Part shown: positions 1 through 6,904 of the stretch, piece by piece
How positions within the stretch are numbered: the first letter of the stretch is position 1
Layout: each line of letters opens with the position of its first letter
Assembly (NCBI GenBank): GCA_016929355.1
Contig: JAFGJA010000073.1
Location: 1 to 12,802 of the forward strand
Origin: Anaerolineae bacterium
GTDB taxonomy: Bacteria; Chloroflexota; Anaerolineae; Aggregatilineales; Aggregatilineaceae
Length of the DNA stretch: 12,802 nucleotides
Reading direction: 5' to 3'
Program-made: the position numbers and the translations under genes
Notes under the pieces: generated by a model
Told to the model about the DNA's origin: nothing
The model's database searches: none
The model's input: only the letters and a program-made list of their open reading frames with translations

Positions 1-37
1 CGTTTAGGTCGCTTGGATAAGGGTTTCTTTCGCTCAT
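1..37 (-). CDS. IS5-like transposase, N-terminal end only (runs off left edge)
   Basis: Only the first 12 codons are visible, read leftward from the ATG at 37: MSERNPYPSDLN. The pattern R-(N/K)-x-Y-P-(S/T)-D-(L/V) right after the start is typical of the N-terminus of IS5-family (DUF4096-type) transposases, which cut and paste their own element. An in-frame TAA lies four codons upstream, so this ATG is the only possible start. The ribosome-binding site is poor, with a G-run almost touching the ATG, as is common for transposases. The gene is divergent from the large permease at 219. Twelve residues are a short basis, so this could also be an unrelated gene. Confidence 0.5.
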   Translation of the reverse strand, partial: MSERNPYPSDLN

Positions 38-80
38 GCCCCCAGTTTATCGACTCATTTCAGACTTTTCAAATGGCCTC
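1..80 (-). mobile_element. Putative terminal part of an IS5-type insertion sequence
   Basis: If the reading frame at 37 is a transposase, the element end should lie between it and the permease gene. On the minus strand the sequence GAGGCCATTTGAAAAGTC begins at 80, preceded by TTA. A GAG-type end next to a T(N)A target duplication would fit IS1031/IS427-like members of the IS5 family. This boundary is inferred: the other end and its matching inverted repeat are outside the window. Confidence 0.3.
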
Positions 81-97
81 TAAAACGACGTTATTAT
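68..97 (+). promoter_or_regulatory. Candidate promoter for the FtsX-type permease
   Basis: TTCAAA (68-73) and TATTAT (92-97) are 18 bases apart and resemble sigma-70 -35 and -10 boxes (4/6 and 5/6 matches). They lie 122 bases upstream of the permease start. The -35 box would sit inside the proposed IS end and the -10 outside it. On the other strand the same AT stretch gives a perfect TATAAT (98 to 93) with a TTTACC box 16 bases upstream, which could drive the transposase-like gene. Strand assignment is therefore uncertain. Confidence 0.35.
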
Positions 98-158
98 ACC
101 GCTTGTGTTTTTCCGGTAAAACCGGGACAATTCTACAAATCACCCTCGCAGGCGCGCG

Positions 159-199
159 ACGTTTGGCGCACGACAAACGTAATAGTTAGCTAGACTATT
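159..199 (+). promoter_or_regulatory. Two adjacent inverted repeats in the permease leader
   Basis: ACGTTTG (159-165) and CAAACGT (174-180) form a perfect 7-base inverted repeat with an 8-base loop. Immediately after it AATAGT (181-186) and ACTATT (194-199) form a 6-base inverted repeat. They end just before the RBS. They could be operator half-sites or leader hairpins; no function is shown. Confidence 0.35.
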
Positions 200-218
200 C
201 TCCAAGGGAGGGATTTTT

Positions 219-3170
219 ATGATTAAAACTCGGCTTCGCAAAATCTTGCGCGATGTCTGGGCCCGTAAAGGCCGGACCCTGTTGGTGTCAACGGCCATTC
301 TCATCGGTGTGACCGGCACTATCGCGTTGTTCTCCATGAGCGATGTGCTTATTAGCCAGCTTAGAGAAGACATCAAAGAAGATGAATTGACGATGGCCCA
401 GGTGTCGGTCACGGTCAAAGAGGGGTTGCAGACGGATGATGTCGCCTATATGCAAACCCTGAGCAAGATCGGTGGCGTGACTGCCGTCCAGACGGGGTTT
501 GAAGAAGTTCCGTTATACTTCAAAGTTGACCCGGCAGATGAAAAATTCAAAGAAGGCTATGGTCAGGCGTATCTGGTGTTGAGTGAGGATGGCACGCAGC
601 TCGTAGACGCGCCCTTTGACGCGCCAGCCCCGATTGAACCGTTCCGCTTATTAGAGGGTGGCGCGTGGCCCACCGTCGGGCAAAATGAACTGCTGGTTGA
701 GCGGCGGATGGCTGACGAATACGATCTCAAAGTGGGCGACACGCTCTATATGCGCGCGCTCAGTCCTTCGCGCGATCCTGAACACTTTGGCGAAACCAGC
801 ACTACTGAAGCCTGGGCCATTTCCGGGATTGTTTTTGATGCCTACGGGCTTTACCCAGATGTTTCCATTTTCACCCGGTTTTCCGATGGGGCTTACTTAC
901 GCGGCGTGGATGAAGTCAATGATTTCTGGTTCCGCTTTACCGATTTCGTCCTGGCCGATGATGTCACAAAAGAGATCGAAGACTATCTCGCCACCGATAC
1001 CGCGTATAAACGAGCCTTTACGGAAAAGCAAAACCCCGAAGAGAACCAACTGATCGCCAACGCGGAATTATTCGCCAACCTGATGAGTTTTCTCGCGCTA
1101 ATTTCGCTGGTCGTGTCCGGCTTTCTGGTGATCAACGTGATTACCTCGCTCGTCACCGAACAAAAGCAGCAAATCGGCGTGATGAAGGCCATTGGCGCAA
1201 CCAAGATCGATAACTTCCTGATTTATTCCGGGATCGCGTTTGCCTATGGGATCATTGGCGTGATTCCCGGCGTCATATTGGGTATTCCGTTGGGTAATGT
1301 GGCTGCACACGGTCTTGCCCCGCAGCTTAACACGGTGATCGAAGGCTTCCAGTTTTCACCCGGTTCCATCATTCTAGGCGTCGTCGTGGGCCTCGCCGTG
1401 CCGGTGATCGCCTCGCTGCTCCCGGTTTTTAATGGCACGCGCGTGCAGATTTTGGACGCCATGACCGATCTCGGTATTGATGCCAATTACGGCACTGGCC
1501 CGATTGCGCGCTTCATTGGCAAGCTGCCGATCCCGATCACAGTACGCCAGGGGTTAAGTAATGTGAGCATCAAGAAAAGCCGTCTGGCTTTCACGGTGAT
1601 TACGCTCGCGGTGGCGGTAGGTGCGTTTATGGGCATCTTCGCCCTGTTCGAATCGCTGACCGACGGTATCGACGTTTTTCTGGATAGTTGGAACATTCAT
1701 GCGGGCATCTTCCCCACAGAATCGATTCCCTCGGAGCAAGCCGTTGGGCTGCTTGAGAACAACTTTGCGGATCGCATTAACCCCGTCCAGCCGGGCTTTA
1801 TGCAGCAGGTCGAATTCGAAGGGTACGAACCGGAAATGGGCACGGGCGGCCCGCCAGGGATTTTCGCCTATGGGTACGATATCACCAGCGATGATCCGGC
1901 CTTTTTGTTCGAACTCACCGAAGGGGAAACGCTCACCGAAGAAAATGCGGCGGATGGCCTGATCCTGGCGAGTTTGTTAGCGGCCAATATGGATAAAACC
2001 GTTGGTGATACCGTCGTGATGAATGTCCCCGGTAAATCGCAGGAATTTACAGTGGTCGGTATTGCCGATTTCCCGATTGATCAACTGTGGGGCGATTGGC
2101 GCACATTGGCGCTGCTGGGCGATTCAACGATCAACACCATTGACTCCGCTGCGCCAGACATCCTCGCCATGATGCCGGACGACGCGCGCGGTTTGATGCA
2201 ATATATGACCAAATACCTGACGGTAGCTCAGGTTGATGGAGTTGACGCTGCCGAAGGCATTATGATCATGGGCTTTAAACCCGCTGCCGCCGACATCATC
2301 CAAATCGATGCCGGGGAGTTTGTCACGGCGGGCGAACCGGGCATCATGATCAGCAGTGCTATGGCCGCCAGTGGCGGGTACGCGCTTGGTGATACCCTGA
2401 CGCTCTCCTCCACAACTCCCAGTGGTGAGAAAAATGCCGAGTATCCTATCGTGGGTATCTTCAGTCTGCCAATAGGTGGAGATGCGGCGGCGCAAGCGGA
2501 TGCCGCCGGGGATGCACCGGACGGTGGCATGGCATTTTTCACCAACATGATCGGGATGTATTGGATGGATGCCGCCACCTTTGACGGGGCAACAGTTGAA
2601 ACCGAACCCTTGCCGATGGGCTACTTCATCACCGTGCCCGAAAATGATCCAGCCGCCGACGAAATCACCGATCTGGTGGATGAGATGAACGAAACCTTCC
2701 GTGACCAGGGGATCAACACCGTCAGCTTCAACTTCATCGAACTGACCGACGAGATCAGTCAGGCGTTCTTCACCATCCAGGCGATTCTGAGCGCGGTAGC
2801 CGGTTTGATCGCGCTGGTCGGGGCGTTGGGCTTGCTGACCACGCTTTCGATGAGCGTCTTTGAACGCCAGAAGGAAATCGGCGTGATGCGCTCTATCGGG
2901 GCTGGCTCGATGACAGTAGCGATCCAATTCCTGACCGAAGGCATCGTCGTGGGTCTCGTGTCCTGGTTGGTCGGGATTCCGCTCATGATCTTGATCCAGT
3001 ACGCGCTGCTGGACATCACGGGCTTTAATGAAACATTCCCATTCCAGTTTTCTGTCACGGCCACTGTTGCGGGCCTGATCGGGATGCTGGTTGTCACCAC
3101 GATTGCGAGCCTGTGGCCCTCTTTGGGTGCGGCGCGCAAGACGGTATCCGACATTTTGCGTTACCAATAA
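219..3170 (+). CDS. ABC transporter permease with two FtsX domains (MacB/LolC-like, fused pair)
   Basis: This 983-residue inner-membrane protein has the layout of a duplicated FtsX/MacB permease: transmembrane helix at about residues 20-40, a large external region (about 45-280), then three helices (about 283-405). A second unit follows, with a helix at about 456-480, a long external region (about 480-848) and three more helices (about 850-970). The cytoplasmic coupling motif that follows the first helix of each FtsX core is present twice: EQKQQIGVMKAIGAT (about 313-327) and ERQKEIGVMRSIGAG (about 879-893). Such proteins pair with an ATPase and export lipoproteins, peptides or small molecules, or transmit force across the membrane. 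No ATPase gene is next to it here, so the partner and substrate are unknown. The start is set by AAGGGAGGG at 204-212, six bases before the ATG. A strong terminator follows. Confidence 0.9.
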   Translation: MIKTRLRKILRDVWARKGRTLLVSTAILIGVTGTIALFSMSDVLISQLREDIKEDELTMAQVSVTVKEGLQTDDVAYMQTLSKIGGVTAVQTGFEEVPLYFKVDPADEKFKEGYGQAYLVLSEDGTQLVDAPFDAPAPIEPFRLLEGGAWPTVGQNELLVERRMADEYDLKVGDTLYMRALSPSRDPEHFGETSTTEAWAISGIVFDAYGLYPDVSIFTRFSDGAYLRGVDEVNDFWFRFTDFVLADDVTKEIEDYLATDTAYKRAFTEKQNPEENQLIANAELFANLMSFLALISLVVSGFLVINVITSLVTEQKQQIGVMKAIGATKIDNFLIYSGIAFAYGIIGVIPGVILGIPLGNVAAHGLAPQLNTVIEGFQFSPGSIILGVVVGLAVPVIASLLPVFNGTRVQILDAMTDLGIDANYGTGPIARFIGKLPIPITVRQGLSNVSIKKSRLAFTVITLAVAVGAFMGIFALFESLTDGIDVFLDSWNIHAGIFPTESIPSEQAVGLLENNFADRINPVQPGFMQQVEFEGYEPEMGTGGPPGIFAYGYDITSDDPAFLFELTEGETLTEENAADGLILASLLAANMDKTVGDTVVMNVPGKSQEFTVVGIADFPIDQLWGDWRTLALLGDSTINTIDSAAPDILAMMPDDARGLMQYMTKYLTVAQVDGVDAAEGIMIMGFKPAAADIIQIDAGEFVTAGEPGIMISSAMAASGGYALGDTLTLSSTTPSGEKNAEYPIVGIFSLPIGGDAAAQADAAGDAPDGGMAFFTNMIGMYWMDAATFDGATVETEPLPMGYFITVPENDPAADEITDLVDEMNETFRDQGINTVSFNFIELTDEISQAFFTIQAILSAVAGLIALVGALGLLTTLSMSVFERQKEIGVMRSIGAGSMTVAIQFLTEGIVVGLVSWLVGIPLMILIQYALLDITGFNETFPFQFSVTATVAGLIGMLVVTTIASLWPSLGAARKTVSDILRYQ

Positions 3171-3200
3171 GCGCCTGCTTATTACGCTCCGCAAACATAC

Positions 3201-3258
3201 TTGCACCTGCGCCGCGCGGCACAAACCTGTGCGTAGTTGGCGTGGGTGCAATTTTTTT
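3201..3258 (+). terminator. Intrinsic terminator after the permease gene
   Basis: TTGCACCTGCGCC (3201-3213) pairs over 13 positions, including two G-T wobbles, with GGCGTGGGTGCAA (3239-3251). Inside the loop GCACA/TGTGC (3219-3223/3228-3232) forms a second hairpin. Seven T residues (3252-3258) follow directly. It separates the permease from the kinase gene, which is therefore probably transcribed separately. Confidence 0.85.
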
Positions 3259-3327
3259 CCTGCAAAACGACCTCAAGCGCGCTTCTGATTCTCCTGCTAC
3301 CATTAAGGGCAAACCATTAAACGTGTT

Positions 3328-3335
3328 AGGAGGAG
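3328..3335 (+). promoter_or_regulatory. Ribosome-binding site of the histidine kinase gene
   Basis: AGGAGGAG lies just ahead of the ATG at 3339. It is a near-perfect anti-SD match and fixes the start. I see no convincing promoter in 3259-3327. Confidence 0.75.
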
Positions 3336-3338
3336 CGT

Positions 3339-4586
3339 ATGCCCCCTGAAATCCTATCCACACCAGAATTTGAGCGTTTGCTGGCGCTGCATGATGAAGC
3401 AGACCTGGAATACACCTCGTCACCCGACACGCCACTGATGCGCTTATTGACCACCATTGATCGTGGGCAGTTATCCCAACTGATCACCGAGCAGCACTGC
3501 CAACCCGGTGAGGTGATCTGCTGGGAAGGCGATACCGGCGATGCCATGTATTTGATCCGCTCCGGGCGCGTCATGATCCTCAAGGGCGATCTGGCATCCC
3601 CAACCATGCTCGGCTATCGCGGTCCTGGCGAAACGCTCGGTGAAATGGCCCTGCTCGAAGGGCAGCCCCGTTCCGCGACCAATATCGCGCGCGATGACGT
3701 GCGGTTGCTGCGGATCAGCCGGGAAGCGTTTCACGCCTGGTTGAGCAGTTCCCCCGCCGTGGGCATGAGCATCATGGCAACGCTCAGTTCCCGTTTGCGC
3801 TCTGCCGATAATGTGCGCACCGCCTCCCAGCAAGGCAAACAAAAACTGGTCCAGCAAGTTAACCAATTGAAAGACGAAAAAGAACAACTTCTCGAAATCC
3901 AGCGCTTACAACAGGAAACCAGCGATCTGATCGTCCACGATCTGCGCAATCCGCTAGGTGTCATTTACGGCTCGATCAATATGCTTGAACTGGTTTTGCC
4001 GGAGGATACTTATCACGAAAACCGCGAACTGCTCGATTTAGCCCTTTCCGCCTGCGAACGGATGCAGCGCCTCGTGGATTCGCTGTTAGATGTTGCCAAG
4101 TTCACTACCGGCGAAATGCCGATGGTCCTGACCGATGTCGAATTAGCCCCCATTCTCGCCGAAAATGCGCACCGGCAGTCGGTTGTGGCGAGCAATCGCG
4201 GGGTCGTGTTGGAAGTTGTGGTCCCCGATGATTTACCCCGCGTGCCCGTGGATGCCGAAAAATTAGATCGTGTACTGACGAATTTACTGGATAACGCCCT
4301 CAAATACGCGCCGGATAACAGCCAGATCACCATTGCGGCGGACCTGGATACGGACCATGTGATCGTGAGCATCACCGACCAGGGACCGGGCATCCCGGCG
4401 GATCAGCGCCAGCGCATCTTTGATCGCTTCGCCCAGGTGGATGACGAAAAACCCCGGCGGCGCGGCTTCGGCCTTGGTCTGACTTTCTGTAAATTGACTG
4501 TTGAAGCGCACGGGGGCACGATCTGGGTCGAACCCGGACCGGAGGGCATAGGTAGTTGTTTTTCGTTCACGCTGCCCCTGCATTAA
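3339..4586 (+). CDS. Soluble sensor histidine kinase with N-terminal cyclic-nucleotide-binding domain
   Basis: This is a 415-residue hybrid of a CRP-like cyclic-nucleotide-binding domain (about 35-150) and a histidine kinase. The nucleotide pocket motif GEMALLEGQPRSAT (about 101-114) keeps the conserved Glu and Arg of cAMP/cGMP-binding proteins. A charged, Gln-rich probable coiled coil (about 160-195) links to the dimerisation/phosphoacceptor domain, with H200 in LIVHDLRNPL. The ATPase domain has an N-box (NLLDNALKYAP, about 313-325), a G1 box (DQGPGIP, about 347-353) and a G2 box (GFGLGL, about 376-381). There is no signal peptide or membrane segment, so it should act in the cytoplasm. Inference: binding of a cyclic nucleotide, or a related signal, controls autophosphorylation. 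No response regulator is directly adjacent; a stand-alone receiver lies about 1.9 kb away on the other strand. Confidence 0.92.
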   Translation: MPPEILSTPEFERLLALHDEADLEYTSSPDTPLMRLLTTIDRGQLSQLITEQHCQPGEVICWEGDTGDAMYLIRSGRVMILKGDLASPTMLGYRGPGETLGEMALLEGQPRSATNIARDDVRLLRISREAFHAWLSSSPAVGMSIMATLSSRLRSADNVRTASQQGKQKLVQQVNQLKDEKEQLLEIQRLQQETSDLIVHDLRNPLGVIYGSINMLELVLPEDTYHENRELLDLALSACERMQRLVDSLLDVAKFTTGEMPMVLTDVELAPILAENAHRQSVVASNRGVVLEVVVPDDLPRVPVDAEKLDRVLTNLLDNALKYAPDNSQITIAADLDTDHVIVSITDQGPGIPADQRQRIFDRFAQVDDEKPRRRGFGLGLTFCKLTVEAHGGTIWVEPGPEGIGSCFSFTLPLH

Positions 4587-4610
4587 TGATCATGCCCTTA
4601 CGCTAAATCA

Positions 4611-4644
4611 TACCCGCCACTACGCGGGTATTTTGGGGGTTCTT
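4611..4644 (+). terminator. Intrinsic terminator after the histidine kinase gene
   Basis: TACCCGC (4611-4617) and GCGGGTA (4624-4630) form a 7-base stem with a 6-base loop. TTTT follows, then a G-run and TTCTTT. It starts 24 bases after the kinase stop. The interrupted T-tract makes it a moderate rather than strong terminator. Confidence 0.65.
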
Positions 4645-4687
4645 TGCATATCCCCGCGAGTCGGACTACTTTAATGGTTTTGAATAG

Positions 4688-4825
4688 TCATTCCTCAATT
4701 AGCGCACTATCAAATTGAGCCAATTGATGCGCGAGAGCAGGCACATCAACGATGATGGGTGGGCGATTAAATTGGTAGCGTCCATGAAAGTTGCTATGTT
4801 GCCCTGGGGCAACATAGCCTTGTCG
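4688..4825 (-). pseudogene. Coding-like remnant of 45 codons without a start
   Basis: On the minus strand the frame from 4825 to the TGA at 4688-4690 is open and reads RQGYVAPGQHSNFHG, then RYQFNRPPIIVDV, then PALAHQLAQFDSALIEE. The composition and hydrophobic patterning look like a real protein C-terminus, but the frame begins after an in-frame TAG (4826-4828) and has no ATG, GTG or TTG start. I read it as the surviving 3' end of a gene whose 5' part is lost. The large palindrome at 4793-4818 lies inside it and encodes part of the YVAPGQHS stretch. The family is not recognised, and a chance open frame cannot be excluded. Confidence 0.35.
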
Positions 4826-4854
4826 CTAATTTTACGTTGCCCTGGGGCAACATA
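4793..4854. repeat. Tandem 19-base repeats forming large palindromes
   Basis: GTTGCCCTGGGGCAACATA occurs twice, at 4798-4816 and 4836-4854, 38 bases apart. The first copy sits in a 26-base palindrome whose 12-base arms match perfectly: GCTATGTTGCCC (4793-4804) and GGGCAACATAGC (4807-4818). The second copy keeps a 7-base perfect core (GTTGCCC/GGGCAAC). They lie between two convergent genes. Neither is followed by a T-run on either strand, so they are not clear terminators; a protein-binding site or a structured repeat is possible. The rest of 4645-4886 holds only the coding-like remnant and one weak inverted repeat, CTCAATT/AATTGAG (4694-4700/4713-4719). Confidence 0.8.
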
Positions 4855-4886
4855 TAACACATAGTGGCGCTTTATTTTTTAAGTGC

Positions 4887-5561
4887 TTAATCGCCAAACA
4901 GCACAGTCAGTGTCGGGAAAATGAACAGTCCGTACAGCGCGTATTGCACAAACAAAGCCACCAGCGCCAGCCCCATATAGCGGCGGGTGACCGGCTTGCG
5001 CTCTGTGCTAAATTGGTGGACGGTTAACCAATAGGCCATTTGCGGAAACATGCCGTAAATGCACATGACGAGCAGCGCCAGTAAACCCCCAATGATCGGA
5101 CTACCAATGATGCCTAGCAGGATCGCGCCGCTTTGCTCCACCACGATCCCGAATACACCTGTGATCAAAAACACTTGCCGTGACGTATACGCTATCCGGC
5201 GCAGCAGCAGATACCATGTCACAATCACGAAGGTGTAGTACACCGCGCCCATGATCAAATCTGCGATGGGATTGGGGTTGAGCAGAATTCGTTCATCGGG
5301 CGGCAGATCGAGATTGTCCAGAATAGCGAAGGATTCGACCAGCAACCCGAAGGTGACTCCGAGCGCGATATAAGCGTTTGGGATCGACCAGTGATCGATC
5401 CAACGGCGCAGCCGGGCGCGTAACAGGTACACCAAAAGCCATAGACTGAATGCCAACCACATCGGGTCTTCCAGCGCATTCAGCAGCGTGATCGCCACTG
5501 CGATCCAGGGCATTATCCGGCGCATAAATCGTATGATGCGGCGCAGGCCATTTATAATCAT
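4887..5561 (-). CDS. Polytopic membrane protein of unknown function
   Basis: I do not recognise the family. The 224 residues contain about six or seven hydrophobic segments (roughly 14-48, 62-82, 101-121, 129-150, 152-176, 196-220) with Arg-rich turns between them (for example RARLRR at 48-53), which suggests an inner-membrane protein. Two membrane segments share a motif with a buried Glu: GVTFGLLVES (68-77) and TGVFGIVVEQ (134-143), hinting at an internal duplication and a pair of functional acidic residues. The ATG at 5561 has an AGGA a few bases upstream (CAGGATAACATTTT before the ATG). It stands alone on the minus strand, with a GATCAA repeat array upstream. Confidence 0.7.
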   Translation of the reverse strand: MIINGLRRIIRFMRRIMPWIAVAITLLNALEDPMWLAFSLWLLVYLLRARLRRWIDHWSIPNAYIALGVTFGLLVESFAILDNLDLPPDERILLNPNPIADLIMGAVYYTFVIVTWYLLLRRIAYTSRQVFLITGVFGIVVEQSGAILLGIIGSPIIGGLLALLVMCIYGMFPQMAYWLTVHQFSTERKPVTRRYMGLALVALFVQYALYGLFIFPTLTVLFGD

Positions 5562-5602
5562 AAAATGTTATCCTGATGGACTTTCATAATGATTCTATAG
5601 TG

Positions 5603-5650
5603 TTGTGATCAATCATTGTGATCAAAAGTGGGATCAAAAATTTCGATCAA
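5603..5650. promoter_or_regulatory. Four phased GATCAA repeats upstream of the membrane protein gene
   Basis: Related 10-base units start at 5603 (TTGTGATCAA), 5616 (TTGTGATCAA, identical), 5628 (GTGGGATCAA) and 5641 (TTTCGATCAA), so the spacing is 13, 12 and 13 bases. The array lies about 40-90 bases before the start at 5561, in very AT-rich DNA, where an operator or activator site would be expected. I could not identify a clear -35/-10 pair next to it. Regularly spaced half-sites suggest cooperative protein binding; this is inference. Confidence 0.5.
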
Positions 5651-5694
5651 AAAAGACCTCGAATCACACCCCCCTACTGTGGTGATTCGAGGTC
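5645..5694 (-). terminator. Intrinsic terminator after the HTH/zinc-site gene
   Basis: On the minus strand GACCTCGAATCAC (5694 to 5682) pairs perfectly over 13 bases with GTGATTCGAGGTC (5667 to 5655). TTTTTT and GATCGAAATTTTT follow. It lies about 20 bases after the stop at 5715 and is a strong terminator for the receiver/HTH unit. It also isolates that unit from the membrane protein gene. Confidence 0.88.
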
Positions 5695-5714
5695 AGTTTC
5701 TGCGCAAAAATCAG

Positions 5715-6446
5715 CTAAAAACGCACCGGAACGCGGCGTTCGTTTATCATGATAAAACGCATGATTTCTGATGAGTGGGGGAGTGAGGCCGCTTCGGGTT
5801 CCAAATTGCGCTTGGCCCACATCCGGCACGCATCGCTGCGCCACTTGCGGCGCGGCCCGTTGGGGATGTGCGCCGGGACCATGCACCCTGCCCTACCGCA
5901 CGCACAGGGATAAGGCTTGATCGCCTGCGCTACGTCCGGTGAAATGATAACGCGCTCGCCATCTGCTTGATAACACACGATCATCCCGGCGGCGGTGGCG
6001 ATGTCATCCGAGGTGAAACCCGTCCACGCCAGCCAATCCGCGAATTGATCACAGGTGCGGATCGCGGGTTTGAACGATTCATACCCGTGCAGCGCGCGCC
6101 GGAAAACCGCCACGCTCACGCCAACGTCGTTCGCGGCTTGAATTTGATCCGCGCTGCTGGTGGGATTGTAGCCCTGCACCATCATGCCCAACTTGACCAG
6201 ATCGCTTAATTTCGGGCGCGTACCCGCCAGCGCGATCACGTTGGCGAGTGACATGCGTAACCAGCGTGCGGTTTGGAAAAAGGTGGTGATCGGCAGCTGC
6301 CCTATATTTTGGTGGCTGATCAAGCGGCACAAATCGCCCGGCGTGATGCCAATATCATCGACCACGCCGCGCACGGTGTAATCGCGTATATGCACGTAAT
6401 GCAAAAAACGCCGCTTAACGATACCGGAAAGCGTTGGGTGTCGCAT
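5715..6446 (-). CDS. Probable regulator with two HTH-like regions and a Cys-rich C-terminal site
   Basis: This is a 243-residue cytoplasmic protein of no named family that I recognise. Residues about 9-75 look like an Xre/Cro-type helix-turn-helix fold (VRGVVDDIGITPGDLCRLIS followed by a helical tail). Residues about 100-153 contain a second similar pattern (AANDVGVSVAVFRRALHGYE). Near the C-terminus PCACGRAGC (180-188) and RRKWRSDACRMWAKR (199-213) resemble small zinc sites of the CxC...C...C type. However, the position that is usually Cys in the RK(Y/W)CSDAC form is Arg203, so the site may be degenerate or bind metal differently. The start ATG lies 41 bases after the receiver gene stop, so the two are probably co-transcribed. 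DNA binding is inferred. Confidence 0.6.
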   Translation of the reverse strand: MRHPTLSGIVKRRFLHYVHIRDYTVRGVVDDIGITPGDLCRLISHQNIGQLPITTFFQTARWLRMSLANVIALAGTRPKLSDLVKLGMMVQGYNPTSSADQIQAANDVGVSVAVFRRALHGYESFKPAIRTCDQFADWLAWTGFTSDDIATAAGMIVCYQADGERVIISPDVAQAIKPYPCACGRAGCMVPAHIPNGPRRKWRSDACRMWAKRNLEPEAASLPHSSEIMRFIMINERRVPVRF

Positions 6447-6487
6447 AACCTCGGCTTATCCTCGACTGCTCGATTAGCGAAAGATGC

Positions 6488-6889
6488 CTAGCGATGCGAA
6501 ATCGCGTCTTCGAGAATTCGGCGAAACTCGGCGGGGGCTGGCAGTGGTTTATACATCAGGCTATCTGCCGCCGCAAGATCAACCGCTTCCTTTTCCTCAC
6601 GCGGCGTCAGGTGATAAGCTGTCATCAGCACAATGGCCGTTTGCCCTAATACCGGACTTTCCCGCAAGCGCTGTCCGATCTCTGGCCCACTGACACCGGG
6701 CAGCCGAATATCTAAAAGCGCCAATTCTGGAATGTTCGTTTCCGCGCTGCCATTATCGACATCATCGATCCATCTGACCGCATCCGTGCCGTTGGTAAAC
6801 GCGACGCCATCAATGCTCCAGATTTCGAATAATGCCAACAATGTATCGTACAAATCGGGTTCGTCTTCTACGACCATCCAAGTGGACAT
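6488..6889 (-). CDS. Stand-alone response regulator receiver domain
   Basis: This 133-residue single-domain receiver has acidic residues E8-D9 in VVEDEP, phosphoacceptor D60 in LALLDIRLPG, T90 in VLMTAY and K114 in MYKPLP: the full active site of CheY-like proteins. There is no output domain, so it should act by protein-protein contact or in a phosphorelay. I chose the ATG at 6889 because AGGGAG (6904 to 6899) sits nine bases upstream. The longer frame from a GTG at 6913 would place the RBS inside the coding region. The gene lies 97 bases after the TPR gene and 41 bases before the HTH gene. A histidine kinase at 3339-4586 is a possible partner, but no evidence links them directly. Confidence 0.88.
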   Translation of the reverse strand: MSTWMVVEDEPDLYDTLLALFEIWSIDGVAFTNGTDAVRWIDDVDNGSAETNIPELALLDIRLPGVSGPEIGQRLRESPVLGQTAIVLMTAYHLTPREEKEAVDLAAADSLMYKPLPAPAEFRRILEDAISHR

Positions 6890-6898
6890 GTGAACCGT

Positions 6899-6904
6899 CT
6901 CCCT
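6899..6904 (-). promoter_or_regulatory. Ribosome-binding site deciding the receiver start
   Basis: AGGGAG on the minus strand is nine bases before the ATG at 6889. It favours the shorter 133-residue product over the GTG start at 6913. Confidence 0.65.

Noticed and set aside
114..127. CCGGT-AAA-ACCGG hairpin as a terminator
   Set aside because: There is no T-run after it on either strand in the required position.
1..189. Plus-strand open frame of 62 codons running in from the left edge
   Set aside because: The sequence shows no domain pattern, overlaps the proposed IS end and both candidate promoters, and conflicts with the better minus-strand transposase start.
2124..3251. 375-codon open frame on the minus strand
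   Set aside because: It lies antisense within the permease gene. Its Arg/Gln/His/Asp-rich composition is that of a shadow frame, while the plus strand carries clear FtsX motifs.
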